Origin: Euzebyales bacterium
GTDB lineage: Bacteria > Actinomycetota > Nitriliruptoria > Euzebyales > JAHELV01
Assembly: GCA_036374135.1 (NCBI GenBank)
Contig: DASUUK010000063.1
Coordinates: forward strand, 1-38,133
Length of the DNA: 38,133 nucleotides
Direction: 5' to 3'
Both the position numbers and the translations under genes were made by a program. Numbering within the stretch: position 1 is the stretch's first letter; each line of letters opens with the position of its first letter. Below are positions 22,818 through 30,102 of the stretch, piece by piece. The notes under the pieces were generated by a model, which did not search any database, had not been told where the DNA came from, and worked only from the letters and a program-made list of their open reading frames with translations.

Positions 22818-23486
22818 CTACCCGCCGGTCTCGGCCCGGAGCTTGCGGACGGCCTCCATGTAGCGGTCCATCTGCGCGACATACCGCTTCGAGTCCTCAG
22901 CGGCTGCCGGGTGGCGCAGACCCATGGCCTTGGCCGCGAACTTCGCGCCGCGGGCGTACGGCAGCAGCGCCCTCACCGGCATCGCATCATCGCCGGGTTG
23001 GGGGTCGACGTGGTCGAGCGTCGGCTGCCCGGTGGGTGGCAGCCCGAGCCCACTGACATGCGCGAGCAGTTCGTCCTCGGTGATGCGGTCCGCGAAGTCG
23101 CGTCCCACCTGGCGGATCCGCTCGGTGCCCTCGGGATCGAACACGAACACCCCTGGCCTGCCGATGTCGCCCCGACTCGAGCCCGGGTTCCACGCGTCCA
23201 GCGGCCGCAGCATCTGCGTGCCGTCGGGATCCGACAGCATCGCGAACGGCAGCCGGAGCTTGGTGATCATCGCGGCGTTGCGTGCGGGAGCGTCGACGCT
23301 CACACCGGCGATGCGCGCGCCGGCTGCCAGGAACTCGTCATAGCGCTGTGCCAAGCTGACCAGCTGGCAGTTGCAGTACGGTCACCAGTCGCCGCGCAAC
23401 GTGACCAGCACCATCCCCGCGTCGTCGACGTGGTCGGCGAGTGTCCACTCGCTGTCGTTCTGGTCGCGGACGGTGGCGTTGATCAT
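22818..23486 (-). CDS. Peroxiredoxin-like (AhpC/TSA family) selenoprotein, UGA at codon 35
   Basis: A 222-residue thioredoxin-fold protein if the in-frame UGA at 23384-23382 is read as selenocysteine. Before it: MINATVRDQNDSEWTLADHV then DDAGMVLVTLRGDW. After it: PYCNCQLVSLAQRYDEFLAA. Family members have RGDWCPYC at this place, so UGA replaces exactly the peroxidatic/redox Cys and leaves a UxxC motif with Cys38. The downstream part (AGVSVDAPARNAAMITKLRL, FAMLSDPDGTQMLRPL) is normal AhpC/TSA sequence and in the same frame. A SECIS-like hairpin follows the UGA. The start ATG 23486 has GGGGGA upstream. A truncated start after the UGA would lose the active site. It probably reduces peroxides or disulfides in the cytosol. 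It is divergent from the AI-2E-type transporter gene. Confidence 0.88.
23349..23369 (-). promoter_or_regulatory. Candidate bacterial SECIS element
   Basis: Beginning 12 nt after the UGA, the minus-strand mRNA forms an 8-bp stem: UGCC-AGCU pairs with AGCU-GGCA around a GGUC tetraloop, with one bulged U (23353) in the 3' arm. The loop lies 20 nt after the UGA. A GGUC apical loop and a bulged U are the features that SelB recognises in the E. coli fdhF element, although there the bulge is in the 5' arm. The element lies inside the coding region, as bacterial SECIS elements do. Confidence 0.75.
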
Positions 23487-23539
23487 CTGGGGTTCCCCCG
23501 GTTGGCGTGGCATCCCGGGTCTACCCACCCCCCACGGGC

Positions 23540-23554
23540 TACCATGCGATCACG
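23540..23554 (+). promoter_or_regulatory. Leaderless-type -10 element of the AI-2E-family gene
   Basis: TACCAT at 23540-23545 lies 9 nt before ATG 23555, where transcription would begin at or near the start codon. The 68-nt spacer to the divergent selenoprotein gene leaves no room for a long leader. Confidence 0.5.
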
Positions 23555-24919
23555 ATGAGCGCGCCCGCAGGCCCGGTGCAACGAGCGGCCTATCGCGTCT
23601 GGCTCGCGGTGGGGGTCGTCGTCCTGGTCTGGGTGCTGTGGCGCATGCTCGCCCGCCCACTGACCGTGGTGATCCCACCGCTGCTGCTGGCCACCGTGAT
23701 CGTCTACCTGCTCTCGCCCGTCGTCGCGAGCTTCGAGCGGAGGGGCCTGCCGCGCTGGGTGAGCACCCTGCTGTCGTACCTGGCGGCGGTGCTGTTGCTG
23801 TCGGTGCTCGGTGCCGTCCTCGCGCCGTTGCTGACCCAGCAGCTCGAGACGTTCGTCGAACGCCTCCCCGATCTGCTCGCCGCGCTGGGTGACGACCTGG
23901 ACCGTCGGCTCGCACCGCTCGGCGTCGATGTCCCGATCGGTGACGCGGTCGACGGCGCAGCACTGCAGGCCAACATCGAGCAGGCGTTGCAGGGCGGCGC
24001 GCTGCCGGCGCTCGGTAGCCTGCTCGGTGGCCTGTCGGGGCTCGCGCTTGGCCTGCTGCAGGTGGTCCTCGTGTTCACCCTCGGCCCGGTCGTGGCGTTC
24101 TACGTCCTGGTCGACCTGCCCCGGCTGCGCCGCTGGACCCGTTCGTTGATGCCACCCGAACACAGGGCGGAGGCGAGCGAGGTCGCGACCAAGCTGCACG
24201 ATGTGGTGGGTGGCTTCATCCGCGGACAGCTGCTGGTGGCATTGTTCGTCGGGGTCGCGGCGTCGATCGGACTCGCGGCGGTCGGTCTGCCGTTCTGGTT
24301 GCTCGTCGGGGTGACGGCTGGACTGACCAACGTGATCCCGCTGCTGGGACCGTTCGTCGCAGGCGTTCTCGGCGTGTCGATCGCGCTCGTGAGCGACGGG
24401 ATCGGCCTGGCCGCGCTGGTGCTGCTGGTGCTGCTCGTGGTGCAGCAGCTCGACAACCAGTTGATCTCACCGTTGGTCATGGGCCGCAACGTGCAGGTCC
24501 ATCCGCTCGTGGTGCTGTTGTCGCTGGTGATCGCCGGCACCGTCTACGGCGTGCTGGGTCTGCTGGTGGCCGTGCCGTCGGTGGCCGCAGGCAGCGTCCT
24601 GGTACGGCACTTCTGGGAGACACGGGTGCCATGGGCGGACACGGCGTCCGTCGACCCGCCGGGGCGGCGCCGAGGAACGTCGTGGAGCAGGCACGCGCCG
24701 CTGCGGCCGCGGACGGGTGCGACGGGTCCGCGCGACCCCGACGGTCGTCACGGGCCGACGCCCACCGACCCACGGGCGCCCGACCCACGGGGCGCCGACG
24801 CGCAGGTGACCGAGCCGAGCGCCGCCGAGGCGAAGGTCGCCGAGGCGCGGGCGGCGGACGCGAGGGGCGCTGAGACGCGGGCGGCCGATGCGAAGGTTGC
24901 CGAGCCAGAGGGCGGTTGA
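23555..24919 (+). CDS. AI-2E family transporter (UPF0118/PerM-like)
   Basis: A 454-residue polytopic membrane protein. It has about eight membrane segments, with the family pattern LLLATVIVYLLSPVVASFER near the N-terminus and FIRGQLLVALFVGVAASIGL, GLTNVIPLLGPFVAGVLGV and QQLDNQLISPLVMGR near residues 220-310. The family exports diverse small molecules; the AI-2 label is historical. The last 85 residues are a soluble, Ala/Arg/Asp-rich tail with repeated AEAKVAEARAADA-like motifs and no family match; they may be disordered. ATG 23555 follows a leaderless-type -10 box. The gene precedes the SAM riboswitch region. Confidence 0.88.
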   Translation: MSAPAGPVQRAAYRVWLAVGVVVLVWVLWRMLARPLTVVIPPLLLATVIVYLLSPVVASFERRGLPRWVSTLLSYLAAVLLLSVLGAVLAPLLTQQLETFVERLPDLLAALGDDLDRRLAPLGVDVPIGDAVDGAALQANIEQALQGGALPALGSLLGGLSGLALGLLQVVLVFTLGPVVAFYVLVDLPRLRRWTRSLMPPEHRAEASEVATKLHDVVGGFIRGQLLVALFVGVAASIGLAAVGLPFWLLVGVTAGLTNVIPLLGPFVAGVLGVSIALVSDGIGLAALVLLVLLVVQQLDNQLISPLVMGRNVQVHPLVVLLSLVIAGTVYGVLGLLVAVPSVAAGSVLVRHFWETRVPWADTASVDPPGRRRGTSWSRHAPLRPRTGATGPRDPDGRHGPTPTDPRAPDPRGADAQVTEPSAAEAKVAEARAADARGAETRAADAKVAEPEGG

Positions 24920-24978
24920 CGCGACGGGGCGCGTGTCGGCGGCGTGGGGCTGTCGCGGCACAGCGCACGACCGATGAG

Positions 24979-24984
24979 TACAGT
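24979..24984 (+). promoter_or_regulatory. Probable -10 box of the riboswitch-thrC transcript
   Basis: TACAGT lies about 45 nt before the SAM aptamer and is a good actinobacterial -10. A perfect 8-bp hairpin (CCGTCGCC/GGCGACGG, 24995-25015) lies between it and the aptamer. Confidence 0.45.
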
Positions 24985-25029
24985 GGCGCGGCCTCCGTCG
25001 CCACGTCGGCGACGGCGGACTCTTGGATA

Positions 25030-25131
25030 GCCATCCAGAGCGGCTGAGGGACCGGCCCGACGACGCCGCCGCAACCGGGTCACGACTGGTGACCGAGGTG
25101 CGAACTCCGGCCCCCTCGGGGGGAAGATGGC
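25030..25131 (+). ncRNA. SAM-I riboswitch (S-box leader) aptamer
   Basis: The region matches the SAM-I consensus. P1 is GCCATC (25030-25035) paired with GATGGC (25126-25131). The conserved core CAGAGCGGCTGAGGGACCGG is followed by CCCGACGACGCCGCCGCAACC, where the GCAACC element is intact. P3 is GGTCAC paired with GTGACC, and the conserved AGGTGC follows, then a CCCCC/GGGGG P4 hairpin and GAAGATGG. It binds S-adenosylmethionine in the nascent mRNA. It sits 58 nt upstream of the threonine synthase start codon. Confidence 0.93.
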
Positions 25132-25142
25132 CGCATACGCTC

Positions 25143-25183
25143 GTCCTCCCTCCGCGCGACCTCAACGCACCCAGTGGAAGGAC
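25143..25183 (+). promoter_or_regulatory. Possible expression platform: Shine-Dalgarno sequestering helix
   Basis: GTCCTCCC at 25143-25150 can pair with GGAAGGAC at 25176-25183, seven of eight bases matching. The second arm includes the thrC ribosome-binding site. There is no T-run, so control of translation initiation is more likely than transcription termination. How aptamer folding would switch this helix is not clear from sequence alone. Confidence 0.5.
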
Positions 25184-25189
25184 GACGCG

Positions 25190-26428
25190 GTGACCTATCT
25201 CTCCGCCCTGCGCTGTCGAGGCTGTGGCAGCGAAGCAGCGATCGCGCCGGCGCATGTCTGCGACCGGTGCTTCGGCCCGTATGAGGCCGTGTACGACTAC
25301 GACGCGCTCGCATCCGACGTCAGCCGTGATGCGATCGCAGCCGGTCCCGACAGCCTGTGGCGCTACCGCCCGCTGCTGCCGGTGCCGACCGATGATCCGA
25401 TCGACCCGGTGTGGCTGGGTGGCGGGTTGACGCCGCTGGTCCGCGCCCCGCGGTTGGGCGCAGCGCTGGGCCTGGACGACCTGTGGCTGAAGAACGACAC
25501 CGTCAATCCGACCTGGTCGTTCAAGGATCGGGTCGTGACCGTGGCGTTGACGGCGGCCAGGGCGTTCGGGTTCACGACGGTGGCGTGTGCGTCGACCGGC
25601 AACCTGGCGAACTCGGTCGCGGCGCACGCGGCGGCGGCCGACCTCGACGCGTACGTGTTCATCCCCCACGACCTCGAGCAGACCAAGGTGCTGGCCAGCG
25701 CCGTCTACGGGCCCAACCTCGTGGCCGTCAAGGGCAACTACGACGACGTCAGCCGGCTGTGCAGCGAGGTGGCCGACGAGTACGAGTGGGCGTTCGTCAA
25801 CGTCAACATGCGGCCGTTCTACGCCGAGGGCTCCAAGACGATCGGGTTCGAGATCGCCGAGCAGTTGGGTTGGGTGTTGCCCGCGCAGGTCATCGCGCCG
25901 ATGGCGTCGGGCTCGATGATGGTCAAGATCGACAAGGCGTTCCGCGAACTGGTCCGCACCGGTCTGGTCGATGACGCGCCGTGGGCGATGTTCGGCGCGC
26001 AGGCGCAGGGATGCTCGCCGATCGCGGCGGCGTTCGCCGCCGGCGAGGACGAGCCCACGCCCGTCAAGCCGGACACGATCGCCAAGTCGCTGGCCATCGG
26101 CAACCCGGCCGACGGGGGCCCGGCCATCTCCGTCGCGCGCCGCACCGACGGTGGCATGGCGGCGGCGGCCGACGATGAGATCGCCGAGGGCATGCGGTTG
26201 CTGGCACGCACCGAGGGCGTCTTCGCCGAGACCGCCGGTGGGGTGACCGTCGCCGCCCTGCGCTCGCTGGCGGCATCGGGTGCGTTGGACCGCTCGGCTC
26301 GCACGGTGGCGGTGATCAGCGGCAACGGCCTCAAGACGGTGGACGCCGTCCCAGCGACGCCGACCGTGACGGTGCGCCCCTCCCTGGACGACTTCGAGGA
26401 GGCAGCGGGCCTGGTCGACGCCGCCTGA
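25190..26428 (+). CDS. thrC: Threonine synthase
   Basis: A 412-residue PLP enzyme that converts O-phosphohomoserine to threonine. The N-terminus has a small zinc-ribbon-like Cys set (LRCRGCG ... HVCDRCFGPYEAVYDYD), typical of this class of threonine synthase. The PLP lysine is Lys112 in NPTWSFKDR, and the phosphate-binding loop is in ACASTGNLANS. The length is normal. GTG 25190 is chosen because GGAAGG lies 7-8 nt upstream; an earlier ATG at 25127 lies inside the riboswitch and is rejected. The SAM riboswitch upstream links its expression to methionine/SAM status, consistent with competition for the homoserine branch, or with a methionine-related activity of this paralogue. Confidence 0.9.
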   Translation: MTYLSALRCRGCGSEAAIAPAHVCDRCFGPYEAVYDYDALASDVSRDAIAAGPDSLWRYRPLLPVPTDDPIDPVWLGGGLTPLVRAPRLGAALGLDDLWLKNDTVNPTWSFKDRVVTVALTAARAFGFTTVACASTGNLANSVAAHAAAADLDAYVFIPHDLEQTKVLASAVYGPNLVAVKGNYDDVSRLCSEVADEYEWAFVNVNMRPFYAEGSKTIGFEIAEQLGWVLPAQVIAPMASGSMMVKIDKAFRELVRTGLVDDAPWAMFGAQAQGCSPIAAAFAAGEDEPTPVKPDTIAKSLAIGNPADGGPAISVARRTDGGMAAAADDEIAEGMRLLARTEGVFAETAGGVTVAALRSLAASGALDRSARTVAVISGNGLKTVDAVPATPTVTVRPSLDDFEEAAGLVDAA

Positions 26429-26451
26429 CACTCCACGACCGGCCGCGGAAG

Positions 26452-27615
26452 CTAGACCGGCGGCACGCCGATCAGCACGAATGCGATGTCGTCGCGGCCG
26501 GCGGGGGAGGCCAGCAGGCGGCGTTCGAGCTCGGTGGCGAAGTCGGGTACCGCGAGCGGGCTGAGCTCACGCAGCATGCGGTGGAGTGCGACGTCGTCGA
26601 TCGGCGCCGCGGGGCGGTCCGTCACGCCATCGGTGTAGACGAACAGGCGGTCGCCCGGCAGCAGGTCCATCCGGTCGCAGTGGATCTCGATGTCGGGGAA
26701 CAGTCCGACGAGCGAGCCCTCCCGGCCGAACGGCCGGACGTCGTCACCGCGCAGGACCAGCGCGTGCGGGTGCCCGCCGAGGGCCAGATCGGCCTGCACT
26801 GTCGCGGCGAGCGTCAACCGCAGCACCGCGGCGGTGCAGTAGCGGTCGTCGCCCTCGGCGAGGATCGCCGAGTTGAGGGCGTAGAGCATCCGCGTGGGAT
26901 CACCATCGAGCAGTGCTGCCGTACGCAGTGTGTAGCGGGCGAGTAGCGCGCGGGACGCGGCCGAGGGACCCTTGCCGCACACGTCGCCGATCTGCAGGCA
27001 CCAGCTGTCCTCGGACATCTGGTACCAGTCGTAGAAGTCCCCACCCACCTCTGACGCGTCGGCCGGCAGGTACCGCGCGGCGACCTCCAGTTGGGGGATC
27101 GGTGGTGGATCGGCGGGGATGATCGCCTGCTGCAGCTTGTGGGTCACCTGCAGCGCATGCCGCTCGCTGTGCTCCACCGCCTGCGCAGCCCGCCGCATCT
27201 CGCGGATCGACCGGTCCATCGCGCCGATGGCGATCGACACACCGGTGCCGACGATCAGGAACTGCACGATCGCGCCGACCGTGCGGACGAACGGCAGACC
27301 CGCCGCGGCGTTGCGCTCCATGACGATGGCCCACAGCGCGAACGCGCCGACGACCGCCGTGAGCATGCCGACGCGCCAGCCGCCCAGCAGGGCGCCGACA
27401 CCGACGAGGATGAGCAGCCAGGCGCTGGGCAGGATGATGACCGCGTCGTCGACCAGCGCCAGCACCGCGGCGATCACGACGATCATGCCGGTCACGATCA
27501 GCACCGACCGCAGAGGACGCCCGCCGAAGCGCTCGTCGCGCCAGTTCTGGAACCGCACGATCAGAGAGGTGCGCAGCACGGTGCCGATCGAACTCGAAGC
27601 GCGCCTCAAGAGCAC
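26452..27615 (-). CDS. Membrane PP2C-type (SpoIIE/RsbU) phosphatase
   Basis: A 387-residue protein. About 130 N-terminal residues form four or five membrane helices (SVLIVTGMIVVIAAVLALV, AWLLILVGVGALLGGW, GIVGTGVSIAI region). A short linker helix follows and then a SpoIIE-type PP2C domain: ASEVGGDFYDWYQM (about 188-200), IGDVCGKGPSAASRALLARY, GHPHALVL, FVYTDGVTD and GRDDIAFVLIG, with the metal-binding Asp residues in place. Such enzymes dephosphorylate anti-anti-sigma factors and trigger stress responses. No STAS or RsbW gene is adjacent. GTG 27615 is the longest start, and a start at an internal codon before the first helix is possible. TAGGAT at 27646-27651 (minus) is a likely -10. Confidence 0.87.
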   Translation of the reverse strand: MLLRRASSSIGTVLRTSLIVRFQNWRDERFGGRPLRSVLIVTGMIVVIAAVLALVDDAVIILPSAWLLILVGVGALLGGWRVGMLTAVVGAFALWAIVMERNAAAGLPFVRTVGAIVQFLIVGTGVSIAIGAMDRSIREMRRAAQAVEHSERHALQVTHKLQQAIIPADPPPIPQLEVAARYLPADASEVGGDFYDWYQMSEDSWCLQIGDVCGKGPSAASRALLARYTLRTAALLDGDPTRMLYALNSAILAEGDDRYCTAAVLRLTLAATVQADLALGGHPHALVLRGDDVRPFGREGSLVGLFPDIEIHCDRMDLLPGDRLFVYTDGVTDRPAAPIDDVALHRMLRELSPLAVPDFATELERRLLASPAGRDDIAFVLIGVPPV

Positions 27616-27902
27616 ATCGTTGCCTGGTTCGTCGGCGGTCAGGTGATCCTAGCCGCCGGCAATGCTTCAGGAACAGCCCGAATCGCAGACTTGTGGACCA
27701 TTGGATGAGATCCCGGCTACCGGAGCTCGAACACGGCGTTGGCCGACGTGACCTGCCCCCTTGCGCCGCAGCACGCACCGCGAAGAAAGGCGCGGAAGAG
27801 GTCCCGCAGCCACGGCGTCACGTCGGTCACCATTCACCGTCGCTCAGGCCGACACCCGTCGTCGCAGAGCCCAGGTCCGAGCGCGGCGTGGGCCACATCG
27901 CA
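27616..27902. other. Intergenic region, 287 bp
   Basis: Apart from a likely -10 for the phosphatase gene (TAGGAT on the minus strand, 27646-27651) I see no gene, RNA structure or repeat that I can support here. The part at about 27640-27710 is noticeably less GC-rich than the flanks. Confidence 0.5.
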
Positions 27903-28637
27903 TCATCCCGCGTCGACGACGGAGAACACATCGTTTGCGATCTCGACCTGCCGGGGTCTGGCGCACCTGGCACCGCCGTAGCCGAGCGTTCGCGCCGCCG
28001 TGATCGCGGTCCGGTAGGCACCGTCCTCCGTCGCGTCGACCCGGACGACCGGCTGCAACCCGGTCGCGTGTGCCGCGACCGCAACCTGTGGACGGACCGC
28101 TGCCGACAGCGCGCCTGTCCGAGGCGTGATGTCCAGCGCCTCGGTGAGTCCCACTTCGTCGAGCACGAGCGTCTCGAGCCGGTCGCTGGCGAGAGTGATC
28201 TCCGACAGCAGTGACAGTCCGGCCGGAGAGGCAACCTCGGCCTCGAGCATGATCGTGTGCCCCAGGTCGATCCGCTCCTCGATCATGCGCAGCAGCAGCT
28301 CGACGAACTGGACGTCGACCGGACCGCCGACGTCGGGAACCGCGATGCGGTCAACGAAGTCCCCGATGCGTTCCACCACGTCGATGACGTCGCGGTACGC
28401 CCACATCGTGTCGATCGGGTTGATGCGGACGCTCACCAGGCGGCCGCCGAGGTCACTCGCCGCGAGCGTATCGACGACCGCCTGTCGCGCGATGTCCTTG
28501 CCGGGCGCATCGACGTCAGCGAGGTCGAGCACCACAGCGTCAGCCGGGGACCGCCCGGCATGCTGCAGGTGCGCCTGCACGTCGGCCGACACCACGAGCG
28601 CGGACCGAGCCCACCGCTCATGCGTCTCGCCCGTCAC
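27903..28637 (-). CDS. CitE/HpcH aldolase-like protein with degenerate active site
   Basis: A 244-residue TIM-barrel protein related to citrate lyase beta subunit/malyl-CoA lyase. Family patterns are VVLDLADVDAPGKDIARQAV near residues 35-54, RINPIDTMWAYRDVIDVVE, the DRIAVPDVGGPVDVQFVELL segment, and a C-terminal ARPRQVEIANDVF. Several active-site positions differ: the usual LED (Mg-binding Glu) reads LAD, the usual IHPxQ reads ARPRQ, and the internal GPxD motif is changed. It is also somewhat short. It may be non-catalytic or have another substrate. GTG 28637 has GAGGAG 7 nt upstream, which decides the start. Confidence 0.75.
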   Translation of the reverse strand: MTGETHERWARSALVVSADVQAHLQHAGRSPADAVVLDLADVDAPGKDIARQAVVDTLAASDLGGRLVSVRINPIDTMWAYRDVIDVVERIGDFVDRIAVPDVGGPVDVQFVELLLRMIEERIDLGHTIMLEAEVASPAGLSLLSEITLASDRLETLVLDEVGLTEALDITPRTGALSAAVRPQVAVAAHATGLQPVVRVDATEDGAYRTAITAARTLGYGGARCARPRQVEIANDVFSVVDAG

Positions 28638-28702
28638 ATCAGGCTCCTCACGACCAGTGACGCCCCGCACCGGACGGTGCGGGACGTCGTGGACGGTACA
28701 GG

Positions 28703-28909
28703 TCAGGCGCGCTCCTCGCGGGTCTCGTGCGCCGCGGCCTCCTTGCGCGCCTCGACGGCCTCGCGCTCGGCCTCCTCGGCCTTCTGCTGAGCCTGCGCCT
28801 TGTCCTGCTGCGCCCGACCCTCCTCCTTCAGTTCGTCCTCACCGAGGATGGAGCCGGCGGCTTCCTTCATGCGTCCCGTGCCCTCTTCGACGTTCTCACT
28901 CATGCCCAT
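28703..28909 (-). CDS. CsbD family stress protein
   Basis: A 68-residue charged, helical protein. The N-terminus MSENVEEGTGRMKEAAGSIL followed by GEDELKEEGRAQQDKAQAQQ matches the CsbD family (general stress proteins of unknown mechanism). The rest is a Glu/Ala/Lys/Gln-rich helix. ATG 28909 is preceded by AGGAG at good spacing; ATG 28903 is two codons further in. It is 65 nt upstream of the CitE-like gene on the same strand and may be co-transcribed. Confidence 0.87.
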   Translation of the reverse strand: MGMSENVEEGTGRMKEAAGSILGEDELKEEGRAQQDKAQAQQKAEEAEREAVEARKEAAAHETREERA

Positions 28910-28966
28910 GGTCCTCTCCTGATCGTCCTGCCTGACGGCTACCCGACCGGGGACAGACATATGCGC

Positions 28967-28972
28967 TAGCGT
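28967..28972 (+). promoter_or_regulatory. Leaderless-type -10 of the alpha-hydroxy-acid oxidase gene
   Basis: TAGCGT ends 8 nt before ATG 28981, placing the transcription start at about the initiation codon. No ribosome-binding site is present. Confidence 0.45.
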
Positions 28973-28980
28973 CGCCGGAC

Positions 28981-30006
28981 ATGGACGGCTCTGACTTCGA
29001 GCGGATCGCCCGTGACCGGCTGGACACGGACGTGTTCCGCTTCTTCGCCGGCGGCGCCGACGACGAGGTGACGCTGACGGACAACGAGCGTTCCTGGCAG
29101 CACCTGCGGCTGCGGCCCAGAGTGCTGCGCGGCGTGGGCGCCGTCGACACGACCGCGACGCTCATGGGGTCCGGCGTCGCCGCCCCGATCGGGATCGCGC
29201 CGACGGCCGCGCACGAGCTGGCCCACCCCGATGCCGAGCGCGCGACCGCGGCCGGCGCCGCGGCGGCGCGCGCTGTCTACGTCATCTCCACGATGTCGTC
29301 GCGCACGATGGAGGACGTCGCCGGCGCGGCGCCGACCGCCGTCCGGTGGTTCCAGTTGTACGTGCGGGGAAGCCTCGAGCCGGCGCGCGAGCTGGTGGAA
29401 CGCGCGGTGGCGAGTGGATGCCGGGCGCTTGTGGTGACCGTCGACGTTCCCACACTGGGCCGGCGCCGCCACGAGACACTCCGCCTCGACGAGCGGGTCG
29501 AGCTCGCGCACCTGACACCGCACGGCGACGGCACACCCAGGGTGTACGACCGCCACGTCGCGCTGACGCTCGACGACCTGCGGGAGATCATCTCCTGGTC
29601 GTCGTTGCCCGTGCTGGTCAAGGGCGTGGTCAGGGCCGACGATGCGGTCGCGTGCGTGCGCGCCGGCGTCGCAGGCGTGATCGTCTCGAACCACGGCGGC
29701 CGGCAGCTGGACACGGCGGTGGCGCCGCCGACCGCGCTGGCCGAGGTAGCGGCCGCGGTGGGCGATGCCGCCGAGGTCTACGTCGACGGCGGCATCCGGC
29801 GCGGCACCGATGTGCTCAAGGCGCTCGCGCTGGGCGCGCACGGTGTGTTGGTGGGCCGTCCGGTGTTGTGGGGTCTGGCCGTCGACGGCAGCGCCGGAGT
29901 CCGCGCCGTGCTCGAGGGCCTGCGTGACGAGCTCGCGCGGGCGATGACGCTGTGCGGCGCCGCCACGATCGACGACGTGACCGCCGACCTCGTCGTCGGG
30001 GCGTGA
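28981..30006 (+). CDS. FMN-dependent alpha-hydroxy-acid oxidase/dehydrogenase
   Basis: A 341-residue TIM-barrel flavoenzyme of the glycolate oxidase/lactate 2-monooxygenase family. The catalytic segment SNHGGRQLD contains His238 (base) and Arg241. VYVDGGIRRGTDVLKALALG and GRPVLWGLA form the FMN phosphate site, and APTAAHELAHPDAE is the family's N-terminal pattern. It oxidises an L-2-hydroxy acid such as lactate or glycolate to the keto acid. It is slightly shorter than the classic 360-380 residues because the active-site loop region is compact. It is divergent from the CsbD gene. Confidence 0.9.
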   Translation: MDGSDFERIARDRLDTDVFRFFAGGADDEVTLTDNERSWQHLRLRPRVLRGVGAVDTTATLMGSGVAAPIGIAPTAAHELAHPDAERATAAGAAAARAVYVISTMSSRTMEDVAGAAPTAVRWFQLYVRGSLEPARELVERAVASGCRALVVTVDVPTLGRRRHETLRLDERVELAHLTPHGDGTPRVYDRHVALTLDDLREIISWSSLPVLVKGVVRADDAVACVRAGVAGVIVSNHGGRQLDTAVAPPTALAEVAAAVGDAAEVYVDGGIRRGTDVLKALALGAHGVLVGRPVLWGLAVDGSAGVRAVLEGLRDELARAMTLCGAATIDDVTADLVVGA

Positions 30007-30058
30007 TGTCGCCAGAGAACGACCACCCGATGTGAGCCAATGCTTACGCATCTGGCCC

Positions 30059-30086
30059 TTGACTGCGTCCGGAGCGCGCCTACCGT
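30059..30086 (+). promoter_or_regulatory. Sigma-A-like promoter of the secreted cell-wall protein gene
   Basis: TTGACT (30059-30064) and TACCGT (30081-30086) are separated by 16 nt, an excellent match to housekeeping promoters. Transcription would begin near 30093, giving a leader of about 10 to 22 nt depending on the start codon. Confidence 0.6.
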
Positions 30087-30102
30087 ACGGTGGTGACGTC
30101 GC

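Noticed and set aside
22818-23354. The open frame after the UGA as a complete gene with a TTG start
   Set aside because: It would begin inside the thioredoxin fold and lack the active site, whereas an in-frame ATG with the correct N-terminal sequence lies upstream of the UGA.
25127-25189. Threonine synthase starting at ATG 25127
   Set aside because: That ATG is in the 3' strand of riboswitch P1, and the added residues are not family-like; GTG 25190 has the ribosome-binding site.
24467-26431. Long minus-strand open frame of about 650 codons
   Set aside because: It runs antisense to threonine synthase and the AI-2E gene, has Arg/Gln/His-rich composition with no motif, and reflects GC-rich third positions.
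27693-28214. Plus-strand open frame opposite the CitE-like gene
   Set aside because: No family motif, and it runs antisense to a gene with clear TIM-barrel signatures.
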